A DNA stretch of 64,000 nucleotides from Symbiodinium natans (Eukaryota > Sar > Dinophyceae > Suessiales > Symbiodiniaceae). Below the pieces are notes generated by a model. It was not told where the DNA came from, did not search any database, and saw only the letters and a list, made by a program, of their open reading frames with translations. The position numbers and the translations under genes were made by a program. Below, one piece after another: positions 1 through 11,923 of this stretch; within the stretch, counting starts at the first letter, position 1; every line of letters begins with the position of its first letter. The stretch spans positions 82,501 to 146,500 of the forward strand of contig CAJNDS010001347.1 in the NCBI GenBank assembly GCA_905221605.1, in the 5' to 3' direction.

Positions 1-95
1 TTTAGGGTGTCGGGTGTAGGGTTTAGGGTTTAGGGTTTGGGGTTTGGGGTTTAGGGTTTAGGGTTTTACGGTTTCGGGTTTAGGGTTTGGGGCTT
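1..95 (+). repeat. Degenerate telomeric repeats at the window edge
   Basis: TTTAGGG mixed with TTTGGGG, TGTCGGG and TTTCGGG; decays further to about 270. Confidence 0.9.
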
Positions 96-760
96 AGCTT
101 CTCCAGGAATTAAAGTTTATAGGGTTTATAGGGGGTTTTGCTTCACTAGGGGTTTAGGGTTTATGGGATTTCGGGTTGTAGGGTATAAAGGGTTTAGGGT
201 TTAGTTTCTCTAGGATTTGGGGTTTAGGTTTAGTATTAGGGTTTGGGTTTAGGATGCAGGTTTATAGGGTTTTAGGAGTCTATGGGTTCAGAAACTACCC
301 CTAGAGGAAACTAATCAGTCGGTAAGCCGTAAACCTAAACCCTATAAACCCTAGTCACCTGAGGCTTCAGTGGCTTCATGCTGCCAGTTCGTCCATCCAG
401 CAACCTGTTTAGGGTTTTAGGGTTTAGGCACATGTGCTCCAAATTCTGGATTCAACTAGCAGATAAACTGGTCTTCATTGTTCAGCTTGGCTTGGGCCTC
501 GAGCTTAGGGCTTTATTCCGCGCTTTAGGGTTTCGGGGATCAGGGTTTCAGGTTAAGGGGCTTGAATTTGAATAGGGGGAAGTTCTGCAAATTCTGCTCC
601 CTTTTGAAACCCTCAACCCAAAACCCTAACCGTGAAACACCGAACCCTCACTATCCCCTAAACCTAAAACTAGAATGACCCTTACAGCCAGCCCACTGAT
701 AAAAAAATCCTGACTGTAGTCCGCTTAAACCCAATTGAGAGAACACATAACCTACCTACC

Positions 761-861
761 TTTGGAGTAGACCCTGGAAAAAAAGTGTATACTTTTTAGG
801 TATAAGTAGCTATAATAGGAACCCAGAACCAAAAAAAGTATTAAAGTACAGTACTCCAAAA
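761..861. mobile_element. MITE family TTTGGAGTA, copy 1
   Basis: Ends TTTGGAGTA and TACTCCAAA are inverted; inside are AAAAAAAGTGTATACTTTTTA and, towards the other end, AAAAAAAGTATTAAAG. No coding capacity. Confidence 0.7.
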
Positions 862-1233
862 CCCAGATAAAAGGACCCACGAGTAAAACCTAGGGTTCTA
901 GGCTTTCGTATTTTCAACGCAGCCATGGGCTGAGGACTCAGGGCTCTAGGATCGTCAGGGTTCCCTACACTTTAGGGTTTTTTAGGGTTTAGGGCTTTAG
1001 GGCTTTAATCCTCAACCCTAAACCCTACACCCTAAACCCTAAACCCTAGACCCAAAAAACCCTAGACCCAAAACACCCTAGACCCAAAAAAACCCTAGAC
1101 CCAAAACCCTGAACCTGAACCCTAAAAACCTGAGTAGTTTTGGGGGTTGGGGCTTCACTCCCGGATCCACCCGCGGTCCTAGGATGCGATGTGCCTGGCA
1201 GAAGGCTTTTCGTTTGGGGGCTTGGGGCCCTGG

Positions 1234-1462
1234 TAGGGTTTAGGGTTTAGGGTTTAGGGTTTAGGGTTTAGGGTTTAGGGTTTAGGGTTTAGGGTTTAGG
1301 GTTTAGGGTTTAGGGTTTAGGGTTTAGGGTTAGGTTTAGGGTTTAGGGTTTAGGGTTTAGGGTTTAGGGTTTAGGGTTTAGGGTTTAGGGTTTAGGGTTT
1401 AGGGTTTAGGGTTTAGAAGTTTAGGGTTTAGGGTTTATGGTTTAGGGTTTAGGGTTTAGGGT
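1234..1462 (+). repeat. Long interstitial TTTAGGG array
   Basis: About 32 units, one of the two longest near-perfect arrays in the window; one 6-bp unit and a few substitutions near the end. Confidence 0.97.
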
Positions 1463-1612
1463 CGAGGGCTTGGGGTCTGCACCGAGCTCGGAAAAGCAAA
1501 CCTCCTTGTACGCTTTTTAGCCCTCAGCTTGTAGGCTTCTGGTGGAGTACAGGGCTTCGAGGGCTTAGAGTTTACGATTTTGGGGTCGTATACTCGCATC
1601 CCCCAACCCTAT

Positions 1613-1687
1613 CCCTAAACCCTAAACCCTAAACCCTAAACCCTAAACCCTAAACCCTAAACCCTAAACCCTAAACCCTAAACCCTG
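1613..1687 (-). repeat. Interstitial AAACCCT array
   Basis: About ten units, opposite in orientation to the array 150 bp to the left. Confidence 0.97.
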
Positions 1688-1770
1688 AACGGAACTACAT
1701 TGGAGCCTTCAGGTAGAGCTATGATTCGGGGGGTCGCTGCAAGGAGGGTCTAGGGGGAAGGACTTCCTGG

Positions 1771-2056
1771 CTGGTTCTTAGTAGGGAATGAGGGAAAGGG
1801 GTTTAGGGTTTAGGGTTTAGGGTTTAGGGTTTAGGGTTTAGGGTTTAGGGTTTAGGGTTTAGGGTTTAGGGTTTAGGGTTTAGGGTACCCCATATACTCC
1901 CTCAGCTTACGGGCCCAAAACCCAAGGAAGGAAAAAATAAGCTTTCGGAAAAAACTACCTTATAAGAAACCCAAAAATTGAAAAGTTGGGTTTTGAGCCA
2001 GTAAGTTAAAGGGTATATACAGGGCCCTATTTCCCTCACTCCCTACTAAGAACCAG
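1771..2056. mobile_element. Fold-back element interrupted by a telomeric array
   Basis: 27-nt arms at 1771-1797 (starting CTGGTTCTTAGTAGGG) and 2030-2056 differ at one base. Homology of the arms continues inward (GCTTACGGGCCCAAAACCC versus a matching inverted stretch). The left arm alone carries about 88 bp of TTTAGGG (1799-1886); the intact right arm shows that the insertion site contained TAGGG. Confidence 0.75.
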
Positions 2057-2151
2057 GGGGTAGGAAAGGGCTCGCCCTAGCGAAGGTTTCGGGATTCGAG
2101 ACAGCCGGACACCGGAGCTCTAAACCCCGAATCCTGGACCCTAAGCCCTAA

Positions 2152-2336
2152 CCCGAAACCCTAAGCCCTAAACCCTGAAACCCTAAAACCCTAAAACCCT
2201 AAAACCCTAAAACCCTAAAACACTAAAACCCTAAAACCCTAAAACCCTCTAAACCCTAAAACCCTAACCTAAAACCCTCAAACCCTCAAACCCAAAAACC
2301 CTAAAAACCTAAAACCCTAAACCCCAAAACCCTATA
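2152..2336 (-). repeat. AAAACCCT 8-mer array
   Basis: Telomere variant with an extra A; degenerate at both ends. Confidence 0.9.
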
Positions 2337-2690
2337 CACCCAGAACCTCAACTCTGCACCAAAGCGCTGAAACACGACGCGGTCTAAACCCCAAAGCGTC
2401 AAGAGACCAAACCCTACCCAGCCATCAGCCTCCTAGGAGGTTTCTTTTGCGGGGTGGGGGGGTCTAGGGTTTGGGTTGAGGGTTTCAGGTGTCACATTTC
2501 GATACAAGCCCGTCGGCCACAGAAGCCACCCACCTGGTACAAGCCATGTGATGCTCTGTTCAACATACTCCGTAGCAGTAGCCCAACATTTCCCGAAGTG
2601 ACTCAGATTCCATCGAAGGGTTCGGGGGGGTGCGGTTCAGCGGCCATGTGCTCCCATGGCTCAGCCGACAACTCTGCAACCTAACCTTAG

Positions 2691-2793
2691 CTTTGGAGTA
2701 GACCCTGGAAAAAAAGTATATACTTTTTAGGTAATAAGTAGCAATAATGGGAACCCAGAACAAAAAAAAGTATTAAAGTATAGTACTCCAAAG
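2691..2793. mobile_element. MITE family TTTGGAGTA, copy 2
   Basis: Perfect 10-bp ends CTTTGGAGTA / TACTCCAAAG. Collinear with 761-861 with a few substitutions and one-base indels. Confidence 0.7.
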
Positions 2794-2852
2794 CCCAGTA
2801 ACTAAGCATTCCAGAACTCCTGCACGTTAGGGTGCAGGAGAACCCTAACTGC

Positions 2853-2920
2853 CCCTAAACCCTAAACCCTAAACCCTAAACCCTAAACCCTAAACCCTAA
2901 ACCCTAAACCCTAAACCCTG
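2853..2920 (-). repeat. Interstitial AAACCCT array
   Basis: Nine units, in the region 3' of the last recognised amidase exon. Confidence 0.95.
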
Positions 2921-3048
2921 AACGCCAAGAATTCCCATGACATAAGTTTCCCCTTAAGCGCCCCTAAATTGCAAAAAAAAGCTGCCTAAGTCCCTGAAGA
3001 TCTCTTTGGTTCCCTCGATTTCCTGAAATCCCTCAACCCAGTCGTCGC

Positions 3049-6000
3049 CTCGTGCACTGTAAGGGCAAAGATGGAGACGCAGTCCTTGCTGTAGGGTTTA
3101 GGGTTTAGGGTTTAGGGTTTAGGGTTTAGGGTTTAGGGTTTAGGGTTTAGGGTTTAGGGTTTAGGGTTCAGGGTTTAGGGTTTAGGGTTTAGGGTTTAGG
3201 GTTTAGGGTGTAGGGTGTAGGGTGTAGGGTGTAGGGTGTAGCGTCTAGGGTTTATGGTGTAGGGTTAGGGTGGGCTTAGGGGTTCAGGGGTTTGGGGGTT
3301 CAGGGGTTTAGGGTTTATAGGGTTCGGGGGTTGATGCAGACTTACTTCGGGAGCCTTAAAAACTAGAACAGGGTCTTGGGGGCCATTATAGTCTATCTGT
3401 AGAGGGACCGGGATCTACCACATGCCGAATGACCGCCTTCGCTTAGCTACACTACGCGTCCCAAACCCTGAAGCCCCAATCAAAAGCTGAAGCCCTAAGA
3501 CCAACCCAGCACCCTAAACCCCAACACCCTAACACCTTGAGTGCTAAATCCCTAAACCCTAAATCCCAACACCCTAACAGCTTAAATGCTGAAAACCACA
3601 AACCCTAAACCCTAAACCCTAAACCCTAAACCCTAAACCCTGAACCCTAAACCCTTAACCCCAACACCCGAACACCTTAAATGCTAAAACCACAAACCCT
3701 AAACCCTAAACCCTGTATCCTAAACCGTAAACCCTAAACCCTGAACCCCAACACCCTAACACCCTATATGCTAAAAGCCTTAAACCCTAAACCCCAAACC
3801 CCAACTCCTAAATCAACCTCGGCTATCGAACCCTAAACCCTAAACCCTAAACCCTAAACCCTAAACCCTAAACCCTAACTCCTAAACCCCCCGGCCATCG
3901 AAGCCAGGATTCCAGAGATCGGCAGGCCGGCAAGAGGCCATGCGTCGACACGAGCCCTCGCGAGGCCTCCCAGTGACAGGCTCCCGCTTACCGAGTGAGG
4001 TGGCGGGGGGATTCGGGATTCAAAGCCCCCAAGCCCGAAACCCTAAACCCTAAACCCGAAACCCTGAACCCTAAGCCCTTAACCGTAAACTCTAACCCCC
4101 AAACCCCTCCACCCTAAACCCTAAACCCTAAACCCTAAACCCTAAACCCTAAACCCTAAACCCTAAACCCTAAACCCCAAAAAGCCCATGACGTCGTGGC
4201 CTTCAGGCCCACGATGTTGTTGAGAGCTGCCGGCACCCGGCCGCTGCCAGCCTCGGGCTTGGCAGCTGCACTTGAAGACCTAAAACCCCTTAGGGTTTAG
4301 GGTTTAGGGTTTAGGGTTTAGGGTTTAGGGTTTAGGGTTTAGGGTGTAGGGTTTAGGGTTTCGGGTTTGGGGTTTGGGGTTTAGGGTTTAGGATTTTATA
4401 CTAGAAGCCCCTACAACTATCCCCAAAAAGGAACGTCATGGGAGCCTCCAGGTAAGCCCTAAACCCACCACCACTCGGAGGGTTCATGGTACTATACCCA
4501 TCAAGCAGTTATAACTGCACCTACAACCACTTATAAGCCCCTTAGGTTTAGAGCTTCTGGCTTAGGGCTTTGGGTTTTGGGTGCAGGGGTAATTATAACC
4601 CACATATAAGCCCCTTGGTAAACCCTAAACCCTAAACCCTAAACCCTAAACCCTAAACCCTAAACCCTAAACCCTAAACCCTAAATGGTTCATCAGTACC
4701 ATGGACCTCCAAGCAATCCCTACAGCTTTCGGCTCATCGGCTCCACAGGCATAGCAGGTGTTGACAACGAGCCACTGTTGAGGGTTTAGGGTTTAGGGTT
4801 TAGGGTTTAGGGTTCAGCAGCTCCGGGTCGAGCAATCTCCAGTAGAGCCGCTGTTTGGGCTCTCGAAAAAAACCCACCCACCCAGAGAATCCCAAAACAT
4901 TAGAAATAAAAAAAAAAGTTTAGCCCTGTCCTCCAACCTCACTCTGTCATGGACCATCCTACCCACGAACCATTTCATCCAAAACAAGGGGGGGAGGGGG
5001 AGGGGGCGGGAGGAGAGGGGGGTTGGGGGCGGGTCATTTCTTCGTGGCTAAGGGTCATTTCTTCGTGGCTATAGGCATATATTTCTTTGTGGCTAAGGGT
5101 CATTTCTTCGTGGCTAAGGGTCTTCCTTCGTGGCTAAGATTCATTTCTAAGGCTCCCCCCCCCCTCCCCCCCCTCCCCCCCCTCCCCCCCCCTCCCCTTC
5201 CCCCCCCTTCCCCCCCCCCCCCCCCCCTCCCCCCCCCCCCCCCCCTCCCCCCCCCCCCACGAAGAAATGACCCTTAGCCACGAAGAAATGACCCTTAGCC
5301 ACGAAGAAATGACCCTTAGCCACGAAGAAATGACCCTTAGGCACGAAGAAATTTCCCTTAGCCACGAAGAAATTGCCCTTAGCCACGAAGAAATGACCCT
5401 TAGCACCCAGGAAATGGCCCTTAGCGACCAGGAAATGGCCCTTAGCGACGAAGAAATGGCCCTTAGCGAAGAAATTGCCCTTAGCCACGAAGAAATGACC
5501 CTTAGCCACGAAGAAATGACCCATAGCCACGAAGAAATGACCCTTAGCCATGAAGATGTATAGGGTTTAAATATACATAAGAAAGAGGGGTTTAGGGTTC
5601 AGGGTTCAGGGTTTAGGGTTTAGGGTTCAGGGTTTAAGGTTCAGGGTTTTAGGGTTCAGGGTTTAGGGTTTGAGGTTTGGGTCGATTTAGGGCTTGGGGA
5701 TCTTACGTTGGGTTTATAGGGTTCATGGGATTTGTGGGCTTTACCGGGTCTATGGGATTTGTTGGGTTTATGTCATGTGGGTTTACGTCTTTTTCTTGCT
5801 TAGGGTTCAGTTTTTCTTGCTTGGGGTTCAGGGAAATGATTGAGATGTTCGAACTCCCGGTCTGTGATCCTCTTCCAAGTATTCTGAGCTCCTACCTAAA
5901 CCCCAAACCCCAAACCCGAAACCCGAAATCCAAAACCCGAAACCCGAAAACGTAAACCCTAAACCCTAAACCCTACTGTAAACCCTAAACCCTAAACCCT

Positions 6001-9000
6001 AAACCCTAAACCCTAAACCCTAAACCCTAAACCCTAAACCCTAAACCCTAAACCCTAAACCCTAAACCCTAAACCCTAAACCCTAAACCCTAAACCCTAA
6101 ACCCTAAACCCTAAACCCTAAACCCTAAACCCTAAACCCTAAACCCTACCCTTAGCCATCCCCTTGGTTCCAGCCTGCGGGTTAAGGGTTTCGGAACCCA
6201 GCAACCCTGAACAGATTTAAAGCTCTTCGGTATACTTGCTCCATGACCCCTCCACCCCCACCCCCCCCCCGCAGACTGACTACTTAGGGTTTAGGGCTTA
6301 AGGTTTAGGGTTTAGGATTTAGGGATTAGGGTTTAGGGTTTCTTAAGACTGTTTCCGGTGTCTCTGCCCACCGAGCCTGGTGGTCTTAGGGGCCCCCCTT
6401 TGGAAAATCGAGCCCCTACCCCCAGGCCACCCCAAACCCTAAGCCTCAAAACCCTAAACCCTGCACACCCCAAAGACTTATGAACCTCATTCGGGGGCTC
6501 GGCAGTGTCAGTGCCCAGAGAAAAGGTGACCTGCACACCAGGGGCAGGTTGCGCGCAAATCCAGGAAATCCTCTCAATCCTCCCTAAGCCCTGAACTAGA
6601 AGCCCCACAAACCCTCTAAGCCCAAAATGCCCCCGAAGCCCCAAGGCCTAAAATCACCTTTCAGTGCCAAAACCCGAAAACCCGGAACCCTAAACCTTAA
6701 ACCCGGCACCCTAAAGCCTGCGTGCTCCGCATCTCACAGCTGTGGGTTTAGGGTTTAGGGTTTAGGGTTTAGGGTTTAGGGTTTAGGGTTTAGGTTAGGG
6801 TCTAGGGGAAGAGGGGAAGAGAGCTTCGGGCTCCTCTTGGTTTAAAGTGTCCTGTCTAGGGGATGTGGAGCTTAAGGATTGTAAGGGTTCAAGTTTGAGG
6901 GTTTAGGGTTTAGGGTTTAGGGTTTAGGGTTTAGGGTTTAGGGTATAGGATTTAAGGTTTCTTGTCTCTTGCACTTGCGAGTAGACATCCCCATCGCCTC
7001 GTGTAAGTCAAAGAAAGGCCACAAGGCATCATCTGAGCCAACCCAAACCCTAAACCCTAAACCCCAAACCCCAAACCCTAAACCCTAAACCCCCAAAACC
7101 CTCAGCCCTAAATGCAAACTTGGTTGACTGGAGGCTGGCACCTCTCTTCGTGGGCTGCGCATCTAAGACCGCGACGCTCGCAAGCAACACCATAAACACA
7201 ATAAACTCCAGAAGCCTAAACCCTAAACCCTAAACCCTAAACCCTAAACCCTAAACCCTGTGTATGGTTGGGGAGCCTACTCCCTATAAGCCCTGTACAC
7301 ATTTGGGGTTTATAAACCCAATAAACCCTGTAAGCTCTATAAAAACTCTGCAGTACGCAGCCTGTCTATCAACAAAAAGCGGCGGCCCTAACTGGAGATC
7401 TGCTGACTCCAAAGACTCCAACGCCTTCAACCTCAAAGCATCTTCAGCCCTAAACCCTAAACCCTAAAACCTGAACCCTAGACCCTGAACCCTAAACCCT
7501 AAACTCTAAACCCTTACTAAACCCTAAACCCTAAACCCTAGACCCTAAACCCTAGACCCTAAACCCTAAACCCTACAACCCTAAACCTCAAGCCTGGGCA
7601 CCTGCCCCAACGCCACAGATACACCCGAGCCGGAGGAAGACCCGCCGGAGATCATGGACCGATCCTCGGCGCAGAAAACGGAGGGAGGGGAGGGGTCTAG
7701 GGTTTAGGGTTTAGGGTTTTGAGGGGTTTAGGGTCTAGGGTTTGGAGTTTCGGGGCTTTGGGTTTATAGGGCTTAGGGTTCAGGGTTGACCCATATTTTG
7801 CATGTGACATTGGATTTGACATGCCATGCGCTGCCTAAACCCTATAAAACCCTGAAGCCTAAACCCGAAACCCTAAACCCTAAACCCTAAACCCTAAACC
7901 CTAAACCCTAAACCCTAAACCCTGAACCGTTTCTATTCGGCGTGGGACCTAGCGACCATACCATACAAGGGATGCTGAGCTGATCTTGAGGCTCATGGTG
8001 TCGCTTCCACTTAAACCCTGGGCCCTAAACCCTAAACCCTAAACCTTAAACCCTGGGCCCTAAACCCTAAACCCTAAACCCTAAACCCGACGAGCTGCCA
8101 AGGAGTTTTGGCAAACGCCGTAGGGAGACCTGACCTGAGGATGCGAGGTTCGCAATGGAGGGCTTGAAAAGGTTTGTGAGGGTTTTGAGGTTCTAGGGTT
8201 TCGGGCTTCGGGTATACGACTTTGGGTTTAGGGTTTAGGGTTTAGGGTTTCGGGTATACGATTTAGGTTCAAGAGGTCTAGGGGCCCATCTGCCTCTAAC
8301 GGGCACTTTATGCCATGGGATTGTCTTGTAGCTTGTGTATACCCTAAAACCCTAAACCCCAAGCCCCAAACCCTAAACCTAAAGCCTTAAACCCTAAAGG
8401 TAAATCTGCCGGGCATCTGGTGGTGGGGTGTTGCAGGCTTTCGGGTTCAGCGGCCAGCGTACCCTAAACCCTAAACCCTAAACCCTAAACCTCCCTTGCA
8501 TGGGATCACCTCTCATACCTCCTATACGATCATCCTTACCCCTCGTTGCGTCCCCCGAGAAATTTTCGGCCCGAGCCTACAAGAAGGTTTAGGGATTAGC
8601 GCTTAGGGCTTAGGGTTTGGGGGAAACGGGCCTTAATGATGGGAATAGGGTTTTGGGAGTTATTCTAGTATATTCATATGGGGACAATAAGGGAGTACTA
8701 TGTGGACAATATGGGAGTACTACTAGTATTTATTCCAACCCCTGTAGTCCAATAGTGCCATGTTACAAAGGTCGTTCCCGAATCAACCTTGCAGGACAGC
8801 CAAATATTCGCACGCCCCAACCACCACGCACCCCTTTTAAGTCTCACCGAGCCTGTATGTCGATAGATTCGTCGCCAGATATCGCTAGACAGACATACAT
8901 GTGTATAGGAACGTCTATAAATCAATAAATATATACATATATATATATATATACATATACAGATCTTTGTTGCTCTAATTTGCATAGGTTTTGGGAAATT

Positions 9001-11891
9001 TGAAGCCAAACCCAAGTTCCAGGTCCCCAAAAAACACACCCTAAACCCCAAACTCACAACCCTGAACCCTAAACCCCAAATCCCAAACCCTAAACCTTAA
9101 ACCCTAAACCCCAAACCGCCTGCTCCAAGCTCTACAAGAACCCAGTCTCTGAGGGAGCCGCCCCCACAAGGCCTCGGCCGCCGGGGTGCGGATAACCCTC
9201 TTTTTTAGGGTTTAGGGTTTAGGGTTTAGGGTTTGGGATTTGGGGTTGAGGGTTTATGGGGTTTTAGGGGGCAGCCTAATATTTCAGGTGTAGGGGCTGG
9301 AGGTTCTAGAAGTTCCTGTGAATTATAGAGCCTGGCTCGCGAACATTTGCACATTACATAGCTCTGCGACCGCTAGCCCCACTGCCTCCGCAAGCCAAGG
9401 CCCACTGTCAACCCTAGAAACCCTACAAACCCCTAAAAGCCCCCATAAACCCCGAAAAAACGACTCTATAAACTACAAGCCACAAACCCTGAGCCTGCAA
9501 ACCCTAAACCAATGGTCTTGGGTAAACCCCGTAAAACCCGAAACCCTAAACCCAAACCCTAAACCCTAAACCCTAAAACCTAAACCCGGGTTTCAGAGGT
9601 GGGGCAATATATGGGGGGGGCTCAAGTGTGCCCGTCCCTGGGGGGGCGGGGAGGGGGGGACTGAAGGAGGGTTCCCTAAACCCTAGACCCTAAACCCTAA
9701 ACCCTACCCGAAGGCCTGAGTCCTGAGCCTTCTGAACAGCCATATGGGCCGCTCTCACTTTATCTTGGTAGACCAAAGGCTGCATGACAGTGGTGTCTTA
9801 ACTGAACCCTAAACCCTAAACCCTAAACCCTGAACCCTAAACCCTAAACCCTAAACCCTAAACCCTAAACCCACAAAACCATAAAACCCTCAAATCCTTA
9901 CAATCGAAAGCCCAAAGGCGCAGAACAATCTCTGGGGGCTCCGGCCCGTAGCAGCACCTCGGCGTTGCCCGAAGTCTCTGCAACTCTCTAGGTGGAGGTT
10001 CATGGTACTTATTTAACCAAATACAACTGCACCTAGAACTGTGCTTATGACCATACTCGGGCACTTAAGGGGCTCATAAGTGGGTTATAAGTACCTCTAA
10101 ACCCTAAACCCTAAACCCTAAACCCTAAACAGTTGCAAGTGCAGTTATAATTGGTTCATACGTACCATGAACCTCCAAGTAAGCATCCCTAGTCGCCTTG
10201 CAGTGCTCGACGGCGCTTTCGGGTTTCTAGGCTTCGAGACCCTGAGGGCTTTAGAGCGCAAGCTGCAAGTTGCCTCTAAGTCCTAAACCCTAAACCCCTA
10301 AGCCCCGAAACACCTAAACTCCGAAAACCGTAAACTCCCTCACCCTATACCGGAAACCCCAAAACACCCTAAACTCTAGGCCCTAAACCCAATAAACCCA
10401 ATAAACCCAATAAACCCAATAAACCCAATAAACCCAATAAACCCAATAAACCCAATAAACCCAATAAACCCAATAAACCCAATAAACCCAATAAACCCAA
10501 TAAACCCAATAAACCCAATAAACCCAATAAACCCAATAAACCCTAAACCCTAAAGGTCATCGGTGTTGCAACGCCAGCTCAGCAAAAGCCAAGGCAACCG
10601 CAGTCCATGTTCGTCTTGCCGATGACAATGGCGCCCTTCTCCTGGGGTTTAGGGTTTAGGGTTTAGGGTTTAGGGTTTAGGGTTTAGGGTTTAGGGTTTA
10701 GGGTTTAGGGCTTGGGGCTTAGGGTTTAGGGTTTAGGGCTTGGGGTTTAGGGTGTAGGGTTTTCGAGTCTTGGGCTTGAGGGCGAGGTTTAGGGTTTTAA
10801 AGGATTTGGGAGATTCAGGGCTTTAATGTTTTGGGCGTTCAGGGGCTTTGGGCTTTAGAGGTTTAAGTCAAGCCGCGCTCTCTAAACAAGAAGCCGAATG
10901 CCACATAACCCTAAACAGAAGCCCTCGACCCTATGCCTTATGCCCTAAACCCTAAACCCTAAACCTAAACCTTACAAAATCAACGATGGCACCCCCAAGA
11001 ACCCAGAGCATACGACATCAAACGAAGAAACCTAACCCTGAACTCTAAACCCTGGTCCACGAAGCCTGAACCTTGACGAAGCCCTGGTGCCTGCAGCTTC
11101 TGTACCACCGCCGCGCCTGGGCAGAATCGGGTTTTGGGCTTCGGGGTTCTTGGGGCTTAGGTTGTAAAGGCCGGCGGTCTCTTTATCTGTTCCCCCTATA
11201 CCTTCGTGTAGCCCCTGGGTGCCCCCCAAGAAGAGCCCCGAATTGAATGCCCCAGAACAGAAAGCCTACTGAAAGAGACCACCAACCCATACAAGGCCTA
11301 GGCCTCAACTGCTTTGGGGGTTTGAAGGTCTACCCTAAACCCTAAACCCGAAACTAACGGCCCTAAAGGGATTCGGCGACTCCTCGGTGACGAACAAAAA
11401 CCGAAGGCTGACAGGATTAGGATTCAGGGCTCAGGGCTTAGAGGGTTTAAGGCTTTGGGGTTTTAGTAGGCTTCGGAATTCAGGTTTTAGGGTTTAGGCC
11501 CCCCCCCCCCCCCTAATTTTAAATATTTTCGGGCCCAGGCGAATTTCAGATTTGAGGGGGGGGTGGGGGCGGCGGATTTAGAGTCAGAGGGACGGGATTA
11601 GTCTTTGTAGTCCATGTACCAGCATAGAACTTTCTGGGACTGAGGCCATTACGGAGTGAGATATTGGAATGGTTTAGTTTTGGGGTTTTAGGGCTCCGAG
11701 TTTAGGGTGCCAGCTTGTGCAGGGCTGAAGTTGAAGTCTTTTAGGGTTTAGGGTTTAGGGTTTAGGGTTTAGGGAGCTTTTGGGGTGAAGAGTACGGGGC
11801 ATGGGGGAATTTAAGGTCGCGCGGGTATAGAGTCCCTTTTTGGCGGGGCTTGGGAGTCTATCGAAACCTTTCAATTTAGGGTTTACGGTTT

Positions 11892-11923
<32 letters not shown>

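Noticed and set aside
1-270. True chromosome end at the left edge
   Set aside because: The repeats are degenerate and no denser than the many internal arrays, and the orientation alone does not establish an end.
5023-5563. Frames of 84-134 aa on both strands (e.g. repeated GHFFVAK or EEMTLSH)
   Set aside because: Products of a 21-bp minisatellite and a C-tract; period 21 keeps every frame open.
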